A stretch of 33,581 nucleotides of DNA from positions 1-33,581 of the forward strand of contig MSJH02000246.1 of assembly GCA_001931875.2 (NCBI GenBank), given 5' to 3'. The notes beneath the pieces are model-generated. The model ran no database searches. It was not told the DNA's origin and was given only the letters and a program-made list of their open reading frames with translations. Below, piece by piece: positions 1-9,424 of the stretch (its first letter is position 1; each line of letters opens with the position of its first letter). The DNA comes from Byssochlamys sp. IMV 00236. Its lineage: Eukaryota; Ascomycota; Eurotiomycetes; Eurotiales; Thermoascaceae. The translations under genes and the position numbers were made by a program.

Positions 1-27
1 AAAAAAAAAAAAAAAAAAAAAAAAAAA
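1..27. repeat. Homopolymer A run at the window edge
   Basis: The window opens with 27 consecutive A residues. Together with the T run at the other edge, this suggests a contig boundary placed at a low-complexity tract. It could also be the tail of a retroelement inserted beyond the edge; nothing here decides between the two. Confidence 0.6.
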
Positions 28-1349
28 GACCTGTCAATGAACGTTTTTCTAAGCCCACTCAAACTTATTTTTGGCGTTGAACTTAAAATAGCAAATCATG
101 TGCGTTTCCCTCCCTTTTTATGACAGACTTTAATCTTTAACACTTTATTATATCTTTCTTTCTCTTTTAATTCTCATCTTATAAAGCGTTGGTTTGCCGA
201 TCCTTCTTATATTTTTTGGCTTCTCATTTGGTTCATCATCGATATTTAAATCATTCTCCGCAATCTTGATCATTGACAACAGAAAAGTCAGCCAAGTAGC
301 CTTACTTTATGTGGTTATTCTGTACATTATTTTTATTCATTAGTTTTCTAGTTACATAATAATACTTTAATCAAACCCAATTAATTCTTACTTTGACGAT
401 CAAATAACTTTACAATTTACTCGAAAGCTTTACTAACCTCAGTAAGCTCCTTTTTGTTTCTAATTTTAAATTTGGTTCTCACTATTGATTATTGGTCAAT
501 AAACCAAGTCAACAAGGAGATCGCTTCCTCTTTTATGACGACTTTACTCTTTCATATCAAAGCAATAATACATGACATTATATATTACATTTATTATGCT
601 AAATTTCGTTTTAATATCCTCTCTTGTTGGCTCTATTCAAACGTATCCATAAGTTTCCACAGAGGAAAAAGCATTTCGTTTTAACAAATGGTTATCGCCA
701 GCATTTGCCTCGCGAAAGACTATCTGCGACCATCTCACGGATAAGAAACATTGGCGATAACTCTAACAAACAACAATCAGCCATTATGACAATGTGGAAA
801 ACACGCCAATGGATAAAAGCTTCGCAGCACATTCCGCCAGTAACTTTGGAACTGGAAAATGTTCTGGCAGCACTGCGAAAACGGAAAAGATTCAGTATCT
901 CCGACGTTATCCTCTATTCTTGGGGTTTTAATATTTGTATAGCAAACAGCACTAGACAAACTACGCCTATACAACACTATGCACAACACTGAAGTATAAG
1001 AGAAGCATGTATCGATAAGTCTGCAATAGTCTCTTATTACGTTGAGAGAGGATTCGTTATTCATTTTATAAGAAAATAAGATTATTGCATGAATTAAGGG
1101 CCAATGGGCATAACGCGTCTATAAGAATAACGCATTTTGTTTTTCTTTTTTTACAAGGTGGAGTGTTTATAAGGTAAATATGAGAGATATTTTGCTTACA
1201 TTACATATTATACAAATGCTGTGCAAATAGCAAAACCCAAAATATTTTTTCTTTTTAAAAAAAAAAAAGAATATTGAAGTGTTGAATTTCAGGTAATTCG
1301 AGTACTTCTTTTGAAGACGGTGTTTCTTGTATAATATTTGGATAGTTTT
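28..1349. other. AT-rich region without a supported gene
   Basis: I find no recognisable gene in this stretch. A 122-codon open frame at 624-992 (+) and an overlapping antisense frame at 777-1064 exist, but neither shows a motif, intron structure or composition I can tie to a family. The left end (28-620) is strongly AT-rich. The right end carries A/T homopolymers around 1250-1268. It may be part of the decayed transposon zone that follows. Confidence 0.5.
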
Positions 1350-1742
1350 TATGAAATCGACGTTCGGTCGGTGCACAGTAGGGTTTTAATCGACTTGGAT
1401 GATTTGATTCTTGATAGCGCAACATATAGTTGGTACAGGGACTAGAAGGTAAAGACTGATTATATCAAGACTTTGACCTTGCGCTTTGTTAATTGTCATT
1501 GCAAACGCAAGACTAACAGGGAATTGAAAGCGTTTGAATTGTACAGAATCGTTTTCAGAGGATCATTATATCGTAGAGACGAAATAATTCAGTACATAAA
1601 AGGGCCGGTGAAGCACATTTGCCTATGAGGGCGGCATCGTCAGTGTAGAGAAGCTAATTCATGAAGTGATTCCAAAGGAGCTCAGACTCAGTGATAGAGC
1701 TAGGTGAAGGCATACAAAGATCCGCTGGCAGACCATTAATGA
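1350..1742 (-). pseudogene. Helitron-type (Pif1-like) helicase C-terminal remnant
   Basis: The minus strand encodes the C-terminal end of a Pif1-family helicase of the kind carried by Helitron transposons. From about 1559 downward the frame reads through the conserved motif AFAMTINKAQGQS (the helicase motif with TINKxQGQ). A one-base frame change near 1440 then restores the next block, QLYVALSRIKSSKSIK, which corresponds to the usual YVALSRV block. Upstream, around 1600-1740, there are shorter coding-like patches such as INGLPADLC interrupted by stops. Several stop codons and at least one frameshift make this a dead copy. The Rep domain and the rest of the helicase are absent from the window. 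The helicase identity is solid; assignment to a Helitron rather than a cellular PIF1 is inference from the decayed state and setting. Confidence 0.75.
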
Positions 1743-3033
1743 AGACTGAGCACAGGAATTGTCGTATTCTAAGTTGAATAAGATTCAATAAGTAGTGTCT
1801 ACACATCAATAGTATCATTTAATAATATTACCACTTTAAAATCAGATCTTTATTATTAAAGATCAAATCCATTTTTGGTGTCCGTACTTCTCCTACAAAA
1901 TCTTGCTCCCGTTGCTGTTTTACATCTCTCTTTCTTTAGAATTCAATTGCTTCTATTCAAGATACAGAGTCTATTAATGATCATCAGTAAGGCCGCTCAT
2001 ATATTCTTATTTATCAAGTCTTACACATGCGCATACATCACAAAGTATGGTTCACTAGAAGTGAACGCATTTTCTGCGTGGAGCTTCAAGCAAAGCTGGT
2101 ATGCTTTGACAGCCAACTATCGACTTTTTTTTTTTTTTTGATATCATCTCTTTTGATTCGTATACTAGATTCTTCAAATGTTTCCATGCCAAGTAGTTTC
2201 AATAAAATCGAAACGTTTCTCTGAATTACACTTTGAGCTTTGTGATATACTTGCTATAGTTATTCTTTATTTATTCGAGCTTGACAAGGTTATAAAATAT
2301 AAACAAAGGGAAAGGGTGACAACAATCAATCAAGACTACTTGATGTGTAATATTATGACGAACCAACTATCATGAAGGGAAAAATAAAATGACGCGCAAG
2401 TTAGTCTATATGACATCTATAGTGTTTACCATAAGTTATTTGACTCTCTGACCACTATTGATTATTCCACGGCTAATGTGGTTGTTTAGTAGTACAACCC
2501 TCATGCTTCTATTCTAACGATGGCGTAAGTATCGTGGAGCGTTCAAAACAAATTCTAGCACTTTCTCATGTAAAGTGTAACAGCATGCCTGTTTGTGTGA
2601 ATTATGCTTGTAACAGTGATTTCTTGGAAAAAGTAACCCTTTGCACGTTCTTGCATGAAAAAGAAAAAGTTGTTTTTACAATGCTATTATCTGGATATGG
2701 AAAAAAAAAAAACAAATCTAGTTTATATCATAGAAAGTAACTATAACTGACGACCACATATTACGCTTCTAATGCTGTCCTAGAAGAAATACTTCTGAGA
2801 ATATATCTTTTTGTTTGCTTATTTCATCAAGTTACACCTTGTTCATATTCTGCATTACAAAGACACTATCCCTCTTTTTTTTCTTTCTTTCTCTAATCCT
2901 GTTTGTCCTTTTGCTTTTACTTGTTACAATTATTACTTTTAGCGCACAACCATTTATACTCCTGTCTCCCTTGCTTCCTCCCATTTGCATGACCCTGAAT
3001 TAACCCTGCTTAAGGTGCGTCCTTGTATAGGCA
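1743..3033. other. Intergenic region, no supported gene
   Basis: Only short open frames (at most about 88 codons) with low-complexity T-rich translations are present. There is no motif I recognise, and homopolymer A or T runs occur at 2127-2139 and 2700-2711. It probably belongs to the same decayed transposon zone, but I see nothing specific in it. Confidence 0.4.
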
Positions 3034-3121
3034 TCGGAGTGAACGGATAAAGGGTTGGTAAGCGGAGAAACAACATTGTCTCTGGTTTTCCTTTTTGGAA
3101 TAAAATTTTCTGTGTTAGTAC
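3034..3121. repeat. 88 bp direct repeat, copy 1
   Basis: This segment matches 5846-5933 over 88 bases with three substitutions and no gaps; the flanks are unrelated on both sides. On the minus strand it reads as a possible exon: TACTAAC branch-point consensus, then ACAG, then an open frame beginning NFIPKRKT and continuing VVSPLTNPLSVHSD. Two of the three differences between copies change an amino acid and one is silent. The identity of the encoded peptide is unknown. Confidence 0.85.
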
Positions 3122-3403
3122 AAAAATAGTGCTGTAAACACTACTACTATTACTAATGATGCCATCACTACTGACAAGGTAAGAAAGGGAGAGAAGAAAG
3201 AAGACAAGAATTTAAATATAGCTTGTATATATATCATTAAGTGTTAGGTAAATTATGTGGTAACTAGATGATAACAAACATTCAAAATATTCTGATAGAT
3301 ATTAGACGCTTTAAGTAATGTACTAACACTCCACTAATTACATAAAACTATGTACATATTTTATATGTATACGTACTACTTTGATTTAACAAAGTAAAGG
3401 GAT

Positions 3404-3860
3404 TGTTTATTTGACATTTATTTCTTTAGCTCTTACTTTGTTTGATGCTTTTGATTTTTGGGTACAAAATCCCATTGTACAAGGTGAGTAAAGATTTTTG
3501 GCCATTGACATTGTTCTTCTCTTCTTTTTCAATCCTTTCAGCTTTGCTTTGATTCCCCCTCCCTTTTCAACATTTTCGTCAAATCCAAGATCAGTCCAAT
3601 AGTTTATCTGTGACAGCATTAGTCAAGCTTTGTACATCACTGTTTGAAAGCGTTTTGAATGATGCCAAATTTATGAACTTCGAACATATGGATACGTATC
3701 CTAGAGGTTCAGTCTCAAACAAACGCAATGGTTCAGGAGTGTTGAAGCTTAAGCGAGAAAACAGGGACGACTTGATATACCAAGGGTTCAAATTTGCTTT
3801 CTTTTTGTAATTTCTTAGCATCCATGAACACAGTGTTGTATTCAGCTTTATTGTTGTAAA
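3404..3860 (-). pseudogene. Broken coding fragment of unknown family
   Basis: Successive minus-strand frames give protein-like sequence that needs several frame changes to join. The order is a block with AFYNNKAEYNTVFMDAKK (within repeat copy A), then ETEPLGYVSICSKFINLASF with TLSNSDVQSLTNAVTDK, then GFDENVEKGGGIKAKLKGLK with a basic tail that stops at 3407. The codon-like composition and the ordered blocks suggest a decayed gene or transposon ORF. I do not recognise the family. Confidence 0.35.
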
Positions 3861-4150
3861 AAGCCATTAAGTCGACGACATGCGAATTAGTTTCTTTACT
3901 AAGAAGAGCTGAATATAATTAAAATAAGACGCGTAAGCGTTTTATAGGGAGAGAGATTCTATGGCTGCTATTTATATTATTGTTGTCACTGACATTATTT
4001 ATGCTTATGTTTTTATTGTTATGCTAGTAGCTACTATAATTATTCTTATTATAAGTTATTCTTATCAGATGCAATAGAGAAAAGTAGAATGTATGCTCTA
4101 CTGTAAGATTATACTCGATTTATTATAATGATTATCTCATCAAACACGTC
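3826..4150. repeat. Dispersed repeat, copy A (about 300 bp)
   Basis: The segment starting TGTTGTATTCAGCTTT and ending around the block ATGTATGCTCTACTGTAAG...CAAACACGTC is repeated, diverged and with small indels, at 4570-4850. Its last ~60 bp recurs at 23340-23400. The part near 3830-3890 is coding-like on the minus strand (VDLMAFYNNKAEYN), and copy B preserves VDLMAFFNNK at the same place. It could be an old LTR-like or other transposon segment, or a duplicated gene fragment. Confidence 0.7.
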
Positions 4151-4255
4151 CTTTAATTGTCTTGCTTAGAAATCTTTTTTCATCCTGAATACTACGAAAC
4201 TTTATATAGTAAAAAATATTAATTTAATGATTCCAGATAAAAACTGAATTTCTTT

Positions 4256-4575
4256 CTTACCTTTTCGATGACATTTTCAAATGCACTCACATCGTAAGTG
4301 GAGCTTGTTTGGATTTTTGGCGAGGACAACTTTTGAATAATTTGTTGTTGCTGTAAAGGAGAGAAGAGATCCAAATGTGAACCATGTAATACATCAGATA
4401 TGTCTATAATTTGATTCATTGCAAGTCTATATAATATGGATAATAAAGTTAGAGTCTCATTCCTAAAGCTGTCGCGACAAAGCAACGAGTGACTGCAAAC
4501 TTACGTTTTGAAATAGTTGGTTTTCCTGTCAACAATATCAGTGGTCCTGGTAGTGCTTCCAATAATAGTTCTGTT
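4256..4575 (-). pseudogene. Possible gene fragment between repeat copies A and B
   Basis: A minus-strand frame (part of 4219-4485) reads as ordinary protein, with blocks such as IIDISDVLHGSHLDLFSPLQ and QQQIIQKLSSPKIQTSSTYD. It ends at a good donor (GAAAAG|GTAAGA) near 4260, as an internal exon would. No partner exon can be found downstream because repeat copy A lies there. I do not recognise the family. It may be a fragment carried or cut off by the repeats. Confidence 0.3.
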
Positions 4576-4852
4576 GTATTCAGCTTTGTTTATTATTGAA
4601 AAAAGCCATTAAGTCGACATCTTGCGAATTACATTCTTTATAAAAAGAAGAGCTGAATATGATTAAAATAAGACGCGTATGCGTTTTAGGGGCAGAGAAT
4701 CTATGACTGCTATTTATATTAATGTGGTCAGTGTGATTATTTAAAAGTGCTACTATTGTTGTCAATGTTATTCTCAGCAGATGCGATAGAGGAATGTAAA
4801 GTAGAATGTATGCTCTACTATAAGGTTACACTCGAGTTATTATAATGATTTA
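4570..4852. repeat. Dispersed repeat, copy B
   Basis: A diverged direct copy of 3826-4150, starting with the same TTGTATTCAGCTTT block and including the shared AAGACGCGT, GCTATTTATATTA and ATGTATGCTCTACT blocks in the same order. Copies A and B are separated by about 420 bp of unrelated sequence. They could be old LTRs, but no clear TG...CA ends or target-site duplication were found. Confidence 0.7.
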
Positions 4853-4960
4853 AATATATTATCACTATCGAAATCTTGTCTGAGACTATCAACAGTCAAT
4901 ATATCGCCAAGTTTAAGAATTTACAAGCAATTGACGTGTTTGATATACCTTCCAACGAAG

Positions 4961-5710
4961 GTTCGTGTTCCTATTAGTCAGCTATGAAGCCGCTTCCGTA
5001 AGCTGGACATTAATAACAGTAGAATCCTTGACATCTATTACCCCGCGAGAACACTGTGGCTCTCTTGGTTCACAACGGTTATGCTCCTGAACTTAAAGCC
5101 CATCTTCGTCGATTTTAAGTACACACCAAAGAGGACCTTGACCCCTGTGATGGCTCTATCCGTATGGATCCTCGTTACGCCCAAAGCACCAAGGAAGAAC
5201 GCGACCCTTATGTTCTAATGCACCATCAAGACCGCGTCAGACGTGCTCTTACCTATATTCGTGCACCTGCTAAGTTTGCAGTGACACGCTATTTTTACAG
5301 CCAAGACTGAATCAATAAAGAGATCCTTGAAGACACACTTGCGTCTAGGGGCCATAATTCTACTGAAATCTTATATTTTGAGCACGATATGGAGATGTCT
5401 AGTCGTAACCCTGAGGAGGATATCTTACAGCAATTATGAGAGCTGTTTCCCTTTCACTATTTAACGCTACAGGCTTACCGAAACAAGACTATTTTGGTCG
5501 TCCAGATGGTCTATAATCTGTTATATTTTATAGGAGATGGACTACCTTTACCACAAGAAGGAGCCGCCACAACCTGCCAGCCTCGGGAATTCATTGATCG
5601 ACTGGCTATCTAAATCCTGCCAGCAGTGCCATTAACACTTATTCCGCTATCCCTCCTGTCAAAAGCATTTTTATCCTCGATCCTAGAGAGGTTTTTAGCT
5701 ACTGCGCCAC
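4961..5710 (+). pseudogene. Retroelement gag/ORF1-like pseudogene
   Basis: The plus strand carries a coding sequence broken by stops and frameshifts. One frame reads to RILDIYYPA (about 5010-5042). A frame change follows, then ENTVALLVHNGYAPELKAHL to a TAA near 5113. The same frame continues with DLDPCDGSIRMDPRYAQS, DRVRRALTYIRAPAKFAVTR, a TGA in place of a likely Trp, and EDTLASRGHNSTEI, with further stops near 5436 and later frame changes. The style (ILDIYYP, VALLVHN) resembles gag/ORF1-like proteins of fungal non-LTR retroelements as I remember them; that family assignment is inference. Base composition is clearly less AT-rich than the flanks, which fits a formerly expressed ORF. Confidence 0.55.
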
Positions 5711-5845
5711 CTAGAACTTATCAGGGCAATGCGATGTAGTAACACATCATGTGCCCATTTTGATTTTATATTTCTTATTGAAATATAAACTCTTTAAACG
5801 CACTTAATTCGAGTGTCATCCCATTTACACTATTTCACAGAATTG

Positions 5846-5933
5846 TCGGAGTGAACGGACAAAGGGTCGGTAAGCGGAGAAACAACATTGTCTTTGGTTT
5901 TCCTTTTTGGAATAAAATTTTCTGTGTTAGTAC
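5846..5933. repeat. 88 bp direct repeat, copy 2, next to the AAA ATPase start
   Basis: The near-identical partner of 3034-3121 (three substitutions, no gaps). It ends 28 bp before the ATG of the AAA ATPase gene, so it forms part of that gene's promoter or 5' UTR. On the minus strand it shows the same branch point plus acceptor and an open frame ending in a stop shortly beyond the repeat. Confidence 0.85.
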
Positions 5934-5961
5934 CTGAGCTTTTTCTCTACGCATATTGCTC

Positions 5962-8607
5962 ATGTCCATTCTACTGAGTCGATCATTTACCAGGATAACA
6001 TCCAGGTACACCTTGCATAGATTGATACATACAGCACGACCATGTCTCAATGTAGAAAAACCCACGGTAGAGCCTACTTTAAATAAGGTCACTAAAGGAA
6101 GATCGAAATCAATAAAGAGGAAGCTACCTTCCATACCTAATTTACCTGGTAAAAAAAGGATTTGCCCCCGATCATTCCTAAACATTAATATTTTATACGT
6201 TCTTAGATACTTTTTTATCAACCAACTACTTTTCTTATTCCAATATTAAACCACTAAAGACAGCCAATCGATACGATGACATTGTAGACAATAAAGTATG
6301 GAAAGAACTTGAATGCAGCATACGATCAAGCCTTGCACCAAAAGGATCTATGGCAGCACTAAACCACACAGATCATTTAGAATTGGCTATACCCCATCCT
6401 GGTTCCTGTTACCTCCAAGATCACATTGCAAAGGAACTTGCACATAAAGTAAAGGCTGATTTACTGGTTTTAGATTCATTTGATTTTATATCTTTGGCAC
6501 AACAGACATTCCATCGCTACCGTAAGCTTGTCTTGTTATTCTTGTCTACAGCACACTGATATTTAGTATATATAGCAGCATCATTATTACCAATGATATC
6601 CGCACCAGATATGGATTCAAATGCTATGTTGGCCGTGAAGACTTTGATTAGCGATAAAGAAGCAAAGGCTGATATGGAACGTTTGAAGAACAACATTATG
6701 CAAGAAGTAGCTAAAAGTCTTGGAAGCGAAGATAATGAATCGGAAGAAGACATGGAGGATATTGGAGATGATGTTGACGACACGGTAACGATAAGGTTCA
6801 ACGAAAGCGATTACGACGTCAATCTGAAAGAGTTTGCAAAGGGAAATACCAGCAAAATGAATGCATCACTCCTCAACCAGGTGTCGTTTAAATATACGGC
6901 CATGTTTAAGAACGCACTGTCTGTAACAAAGGAAAGCAAAATCATTCACCTAAGAGATTATGCAGTTATGCAGGACGCCTTCAGTCGCCTCATGTTGAAA
7001 TCACTTGTCGCTGCTGTTGAAGACTTGAAGCAGAATGGACATAGTATAATGATTATCGCCTCCCATTCACATACAACATCAGTCAAAGATTATTTTACTC
7101 CTATTCTACCTAATATGCGCAGTATAACGCTTTTACCTCCTTTGGGATACTGGGATCAGTGGAATGCAGTCATGAAGGAGGATGAGACGAAGCGAACAGC
7201 CGAAATAAATGCAAAGGGATTAATTTCAGTTGCGATTCAAAAGAACGCTCTCAACTTGGAGATTCCTTCCAGCCATGAAGTCCTGATTAATAGCTTAATG
7301 GAACTCGAAGGAATGTCTGATTCTATCTGGACCTTGCAGGAAGTCGACCGCCGCGTTTCAGTAGCCATTGGTAACGCAATAGAAAAGAGTAGAGTTAAAC
7401 TAGAACTGCAAGACTTCAAAGAAGCTAATGAAATTGTACTACACTCATCTCAGTTATCAGAGCAAAGTATGCAACGTCTAAAGTCAGCACATAACATGGC
7501 ACTTCAATCGAATGGCAGCGTGGACATGGATGCTTTGAAACGTACCTGCAACAAATATGAACGAAAGCTCTTGTCAAGGATCGTAGACCCCAGTAAGTTG
7601 GGAAAATAGTATTCACTCCCTTTTTTAGCTGATTGTTATTGTTAGACAAGGTACAGGGATCTTTCAAAGATGTACGTGCACCACTATCTACAATTGAAAC
7701 GTTACAATCTTTAATTTCGCTCCCTTTGATTCGCCCGGACTTATTTAAACAAGGTATCTTGAAGAAAAACTTTATCCCTGGTGTGCTACTGTTTGGTCCA
7801 CCCGGAACGGGCAAGGTAAGTAAACTATTTCACATCATGCGCTTTTACTGATTTCGAGCAGACCATGCTTGCTAAAGCTGTAGCAAAGGAAAGTGGTAGT
7901 AGAATGCTGGATATTCAAGCAAGCGATGTGTATGATATGTATGTTGGTCAAGGAGAAAAAAATGTGAAAGCCATCTTTTCGCTAGCAAGAAAGCTTTCGC
8001 CCTGTGTTGTGTTTATAGATGAAGTTGACAGTCTGATGAACAAACGAGGATCAGATTACTCGTCCAAATCTCATAGAGAGATTATCAATCAATTCATGGT
8101 GGAATGGGATGGTTTATCAAGCAATAATCAAGGTGTCATTGTTATGGCAGCCACCAACAGACCATTTGATTTGGATGATGCCGTTTTAAGGCGTATGCCT
8201 CGACGTATATTAGGTAACTTTTAAAGCTAAAAAACTTTTTCTGATAGCTAACGTGTCTACTAGTCGATTTACCTAATGCGGAAGACCGCTTGGAAATTCT
8301 CAAGATTTTGTTAAAGGATGAGCAGTACGAAGTGTCACTGCCCGAAATAGCCAAGTCTACGGAGCACTACTCTGGCTCGGATCTTAAGAATGTGTGTGTA
8401 ACAGCCGCATTGAAGGCAATACAAGAGCAAGTCAATGCAAAGACAAATAGCTCTATCGTCTTAACTATGGAGCACTTTAAAGAAGCTCTGAAAATGGTTC
8501 CACCTAGCTTAAGCGAAGAGATGGGTACCCTGACAGAGATCAGGAAATGGGACAGCCAGTTTGGTGACGGTAAAAAGAAGAAGAAAACAAGTATTGGGTT
8601 CTCTTGA
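5962..8607 (+). CDS. Mitochondrial-type AAA ATPase with degenerate first ATPase module
   Basis: Exons 5962-6148, 6207-6521, about 6576-7592, 7646-7815, 7862-8213 and 8264-8607 join to about 794 residues. The exon 3 acceptor could also be 6566 or 6578; all keep frame. The start MSILLSRSFTRITSRYTLHR is an arginine-rich amphipathic leader typical of mitochondrial import. Residues about 100-330 look like a decayed AAA module (LELAIPHPGSCYLQDHIAKE, VKADLLVLDSFDF) without Walker A, with an acidic patch (SEEDMEDIGDDVDD). The C-terminal AAA domain is intact: Walker A GPPGTGK (about 557-563, split from the next T by an intron), Walker B VVFIDEVDS (about 612-620), and a second region of homology with RRMPRR arginines. 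The RRMPRR end resembles the Msp1/ATAD1 and meiotic-clade AAA group. Likely an ATP-driven protein remodelling or extraction factor of mitochondria; substrate unknown. Confidence 0.88.
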
Positions 8608-8725
8608 GAAACACCCATGTGCAATTCGCAAGGATAGACTATAAAATGAATTTTACTCCCCCCTCTCTTTTTCTTTTCTTTTGTGTATAAATAACAAATT
8701 ATAGATCCAAATGGTACATAGCATA

Positions 8726-8731
8726 AATAAA
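8726..8731 (+). terminator. Likely polyadenylation signal of the AAA ATPase gene
   Basis: AATAAA lies about 120 bp after the stop codon and upstream of the next gene's start, in a short AT-rich 3' flank. Confidence 0.4.
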
Positions 8732-8803
8732 GTTTTGTATAAAGTATGGTTTGAATAACCAAGTCGATTTCATTAGAACAGTATTGACCAAGAGAATGCT
8801 AAA

Positions 8804-9301
8804 ATGTATGTCTTAGAAGAGCATAATGACATTGACAAGCTATCCTTACGTCTATCCAACCTTATTCATGAAGCAAATAAAGCCATAAGACAAGACAGAC
8901 AGCCTATAAAGCGAAGACTGAAGCCCATGTTGCAGACAAGGCAACACGATCAATTAACACACTCCTTCGATCGTATCAACACCTCTATAGCGGAGGTTCG
9001 TGATCTTTCCCGAGGACTAATATCTATTCGACAAGTTGATATATTGCTTTTACTCTTATGCGTGCCACTATTACATATACCATCCACTATTGTTTCTCTC
9101 CTGCTCGATCTCGTTTCTTTTCAAGATGAACACTCGGGGCTCACTTGGATCCTTCTTCTAGGGTTATCTCTTTTTATCATCACACAACTGAAGGAACAGA
9201 CTGAAGGAACAACAGTCATACGTAGAAGACCAAAATCTGTTAGTCTACCCATCAGGAACAGCATGAAACCGATAATAGAACAACGAAGGTACTCACTGTG
9301 A
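8804..9301 (+). CDS. Small membrane protein of unknown function
   Basis: An intronless 165-residue frame. The first 85 residues are hydrophilic and helical in character, with heptad-like leucines (DIDKLSLRLSNLIHEANKAI) and a basic stretch KRRLKP. Two hydrophobic segments follow (about 87-108, DILLLLLCVPLLHIPSTIVS, and about 116-132, TWILLLGLSLFIITQL). A basic C-terminus with RRRPKSVS ends the protein. This suggests a hairpin membrane anchor with both ends on the same side. I do not recognise the family. The start is the first in-frame ATG, 196 bp after the AAA ATPase stop; an ATG 8 bp upstream is out of frame. Confidence 0.6.
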   Translation: MYVLEEHNDIDKLSLRLSNLIHEANKAIRQDRQPIKRRLKPMLQTRQHDQLTHSFDRINTSIAEVRDLSRGLISIRQVDILLLLLCVPLLHIPSTIVSLLLDLVSFQDEHSGLTWILLLGLSLFIITQLKEQTEGTTVIRRRPKSVSLPIRNSMKPIIEQRRYSL

Positions 9302-9387
9302 CAGAGTCTATATGTTTATATTTTATTACAAATTTAATAAATACAAGGAATGCAAAATTCTACAATCTAATACACATGGCCGTCTAG

Positions 9388-9420
9388 CTGTGTATATATA
9401 TGTGTATATATATGTGTGTA
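9388..9420. repeat. TA/TG-rich simple repeat
   Basis: Alternating TATATA and TGTG units between the convergent ends of the small membrane protein gene and ACH1. No function is implied. Confidence 0.6.
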
Positions 9421-9424
9421 CGGT

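Noticed and set aside
624..992. 122-codon open frame as a gene
   Set aside because: No recognisable motif, no promoter or splice context, and an overlapping antisense frame of similar length; not enough to call a gene.
3826..4852. Repeats A and B as LTRs of a complete retrotransposon
   Set aside because: Only about 420 bp lie between them, with no polymerase or protease sequence, no clear TG...CA ends and no target-site duplication.
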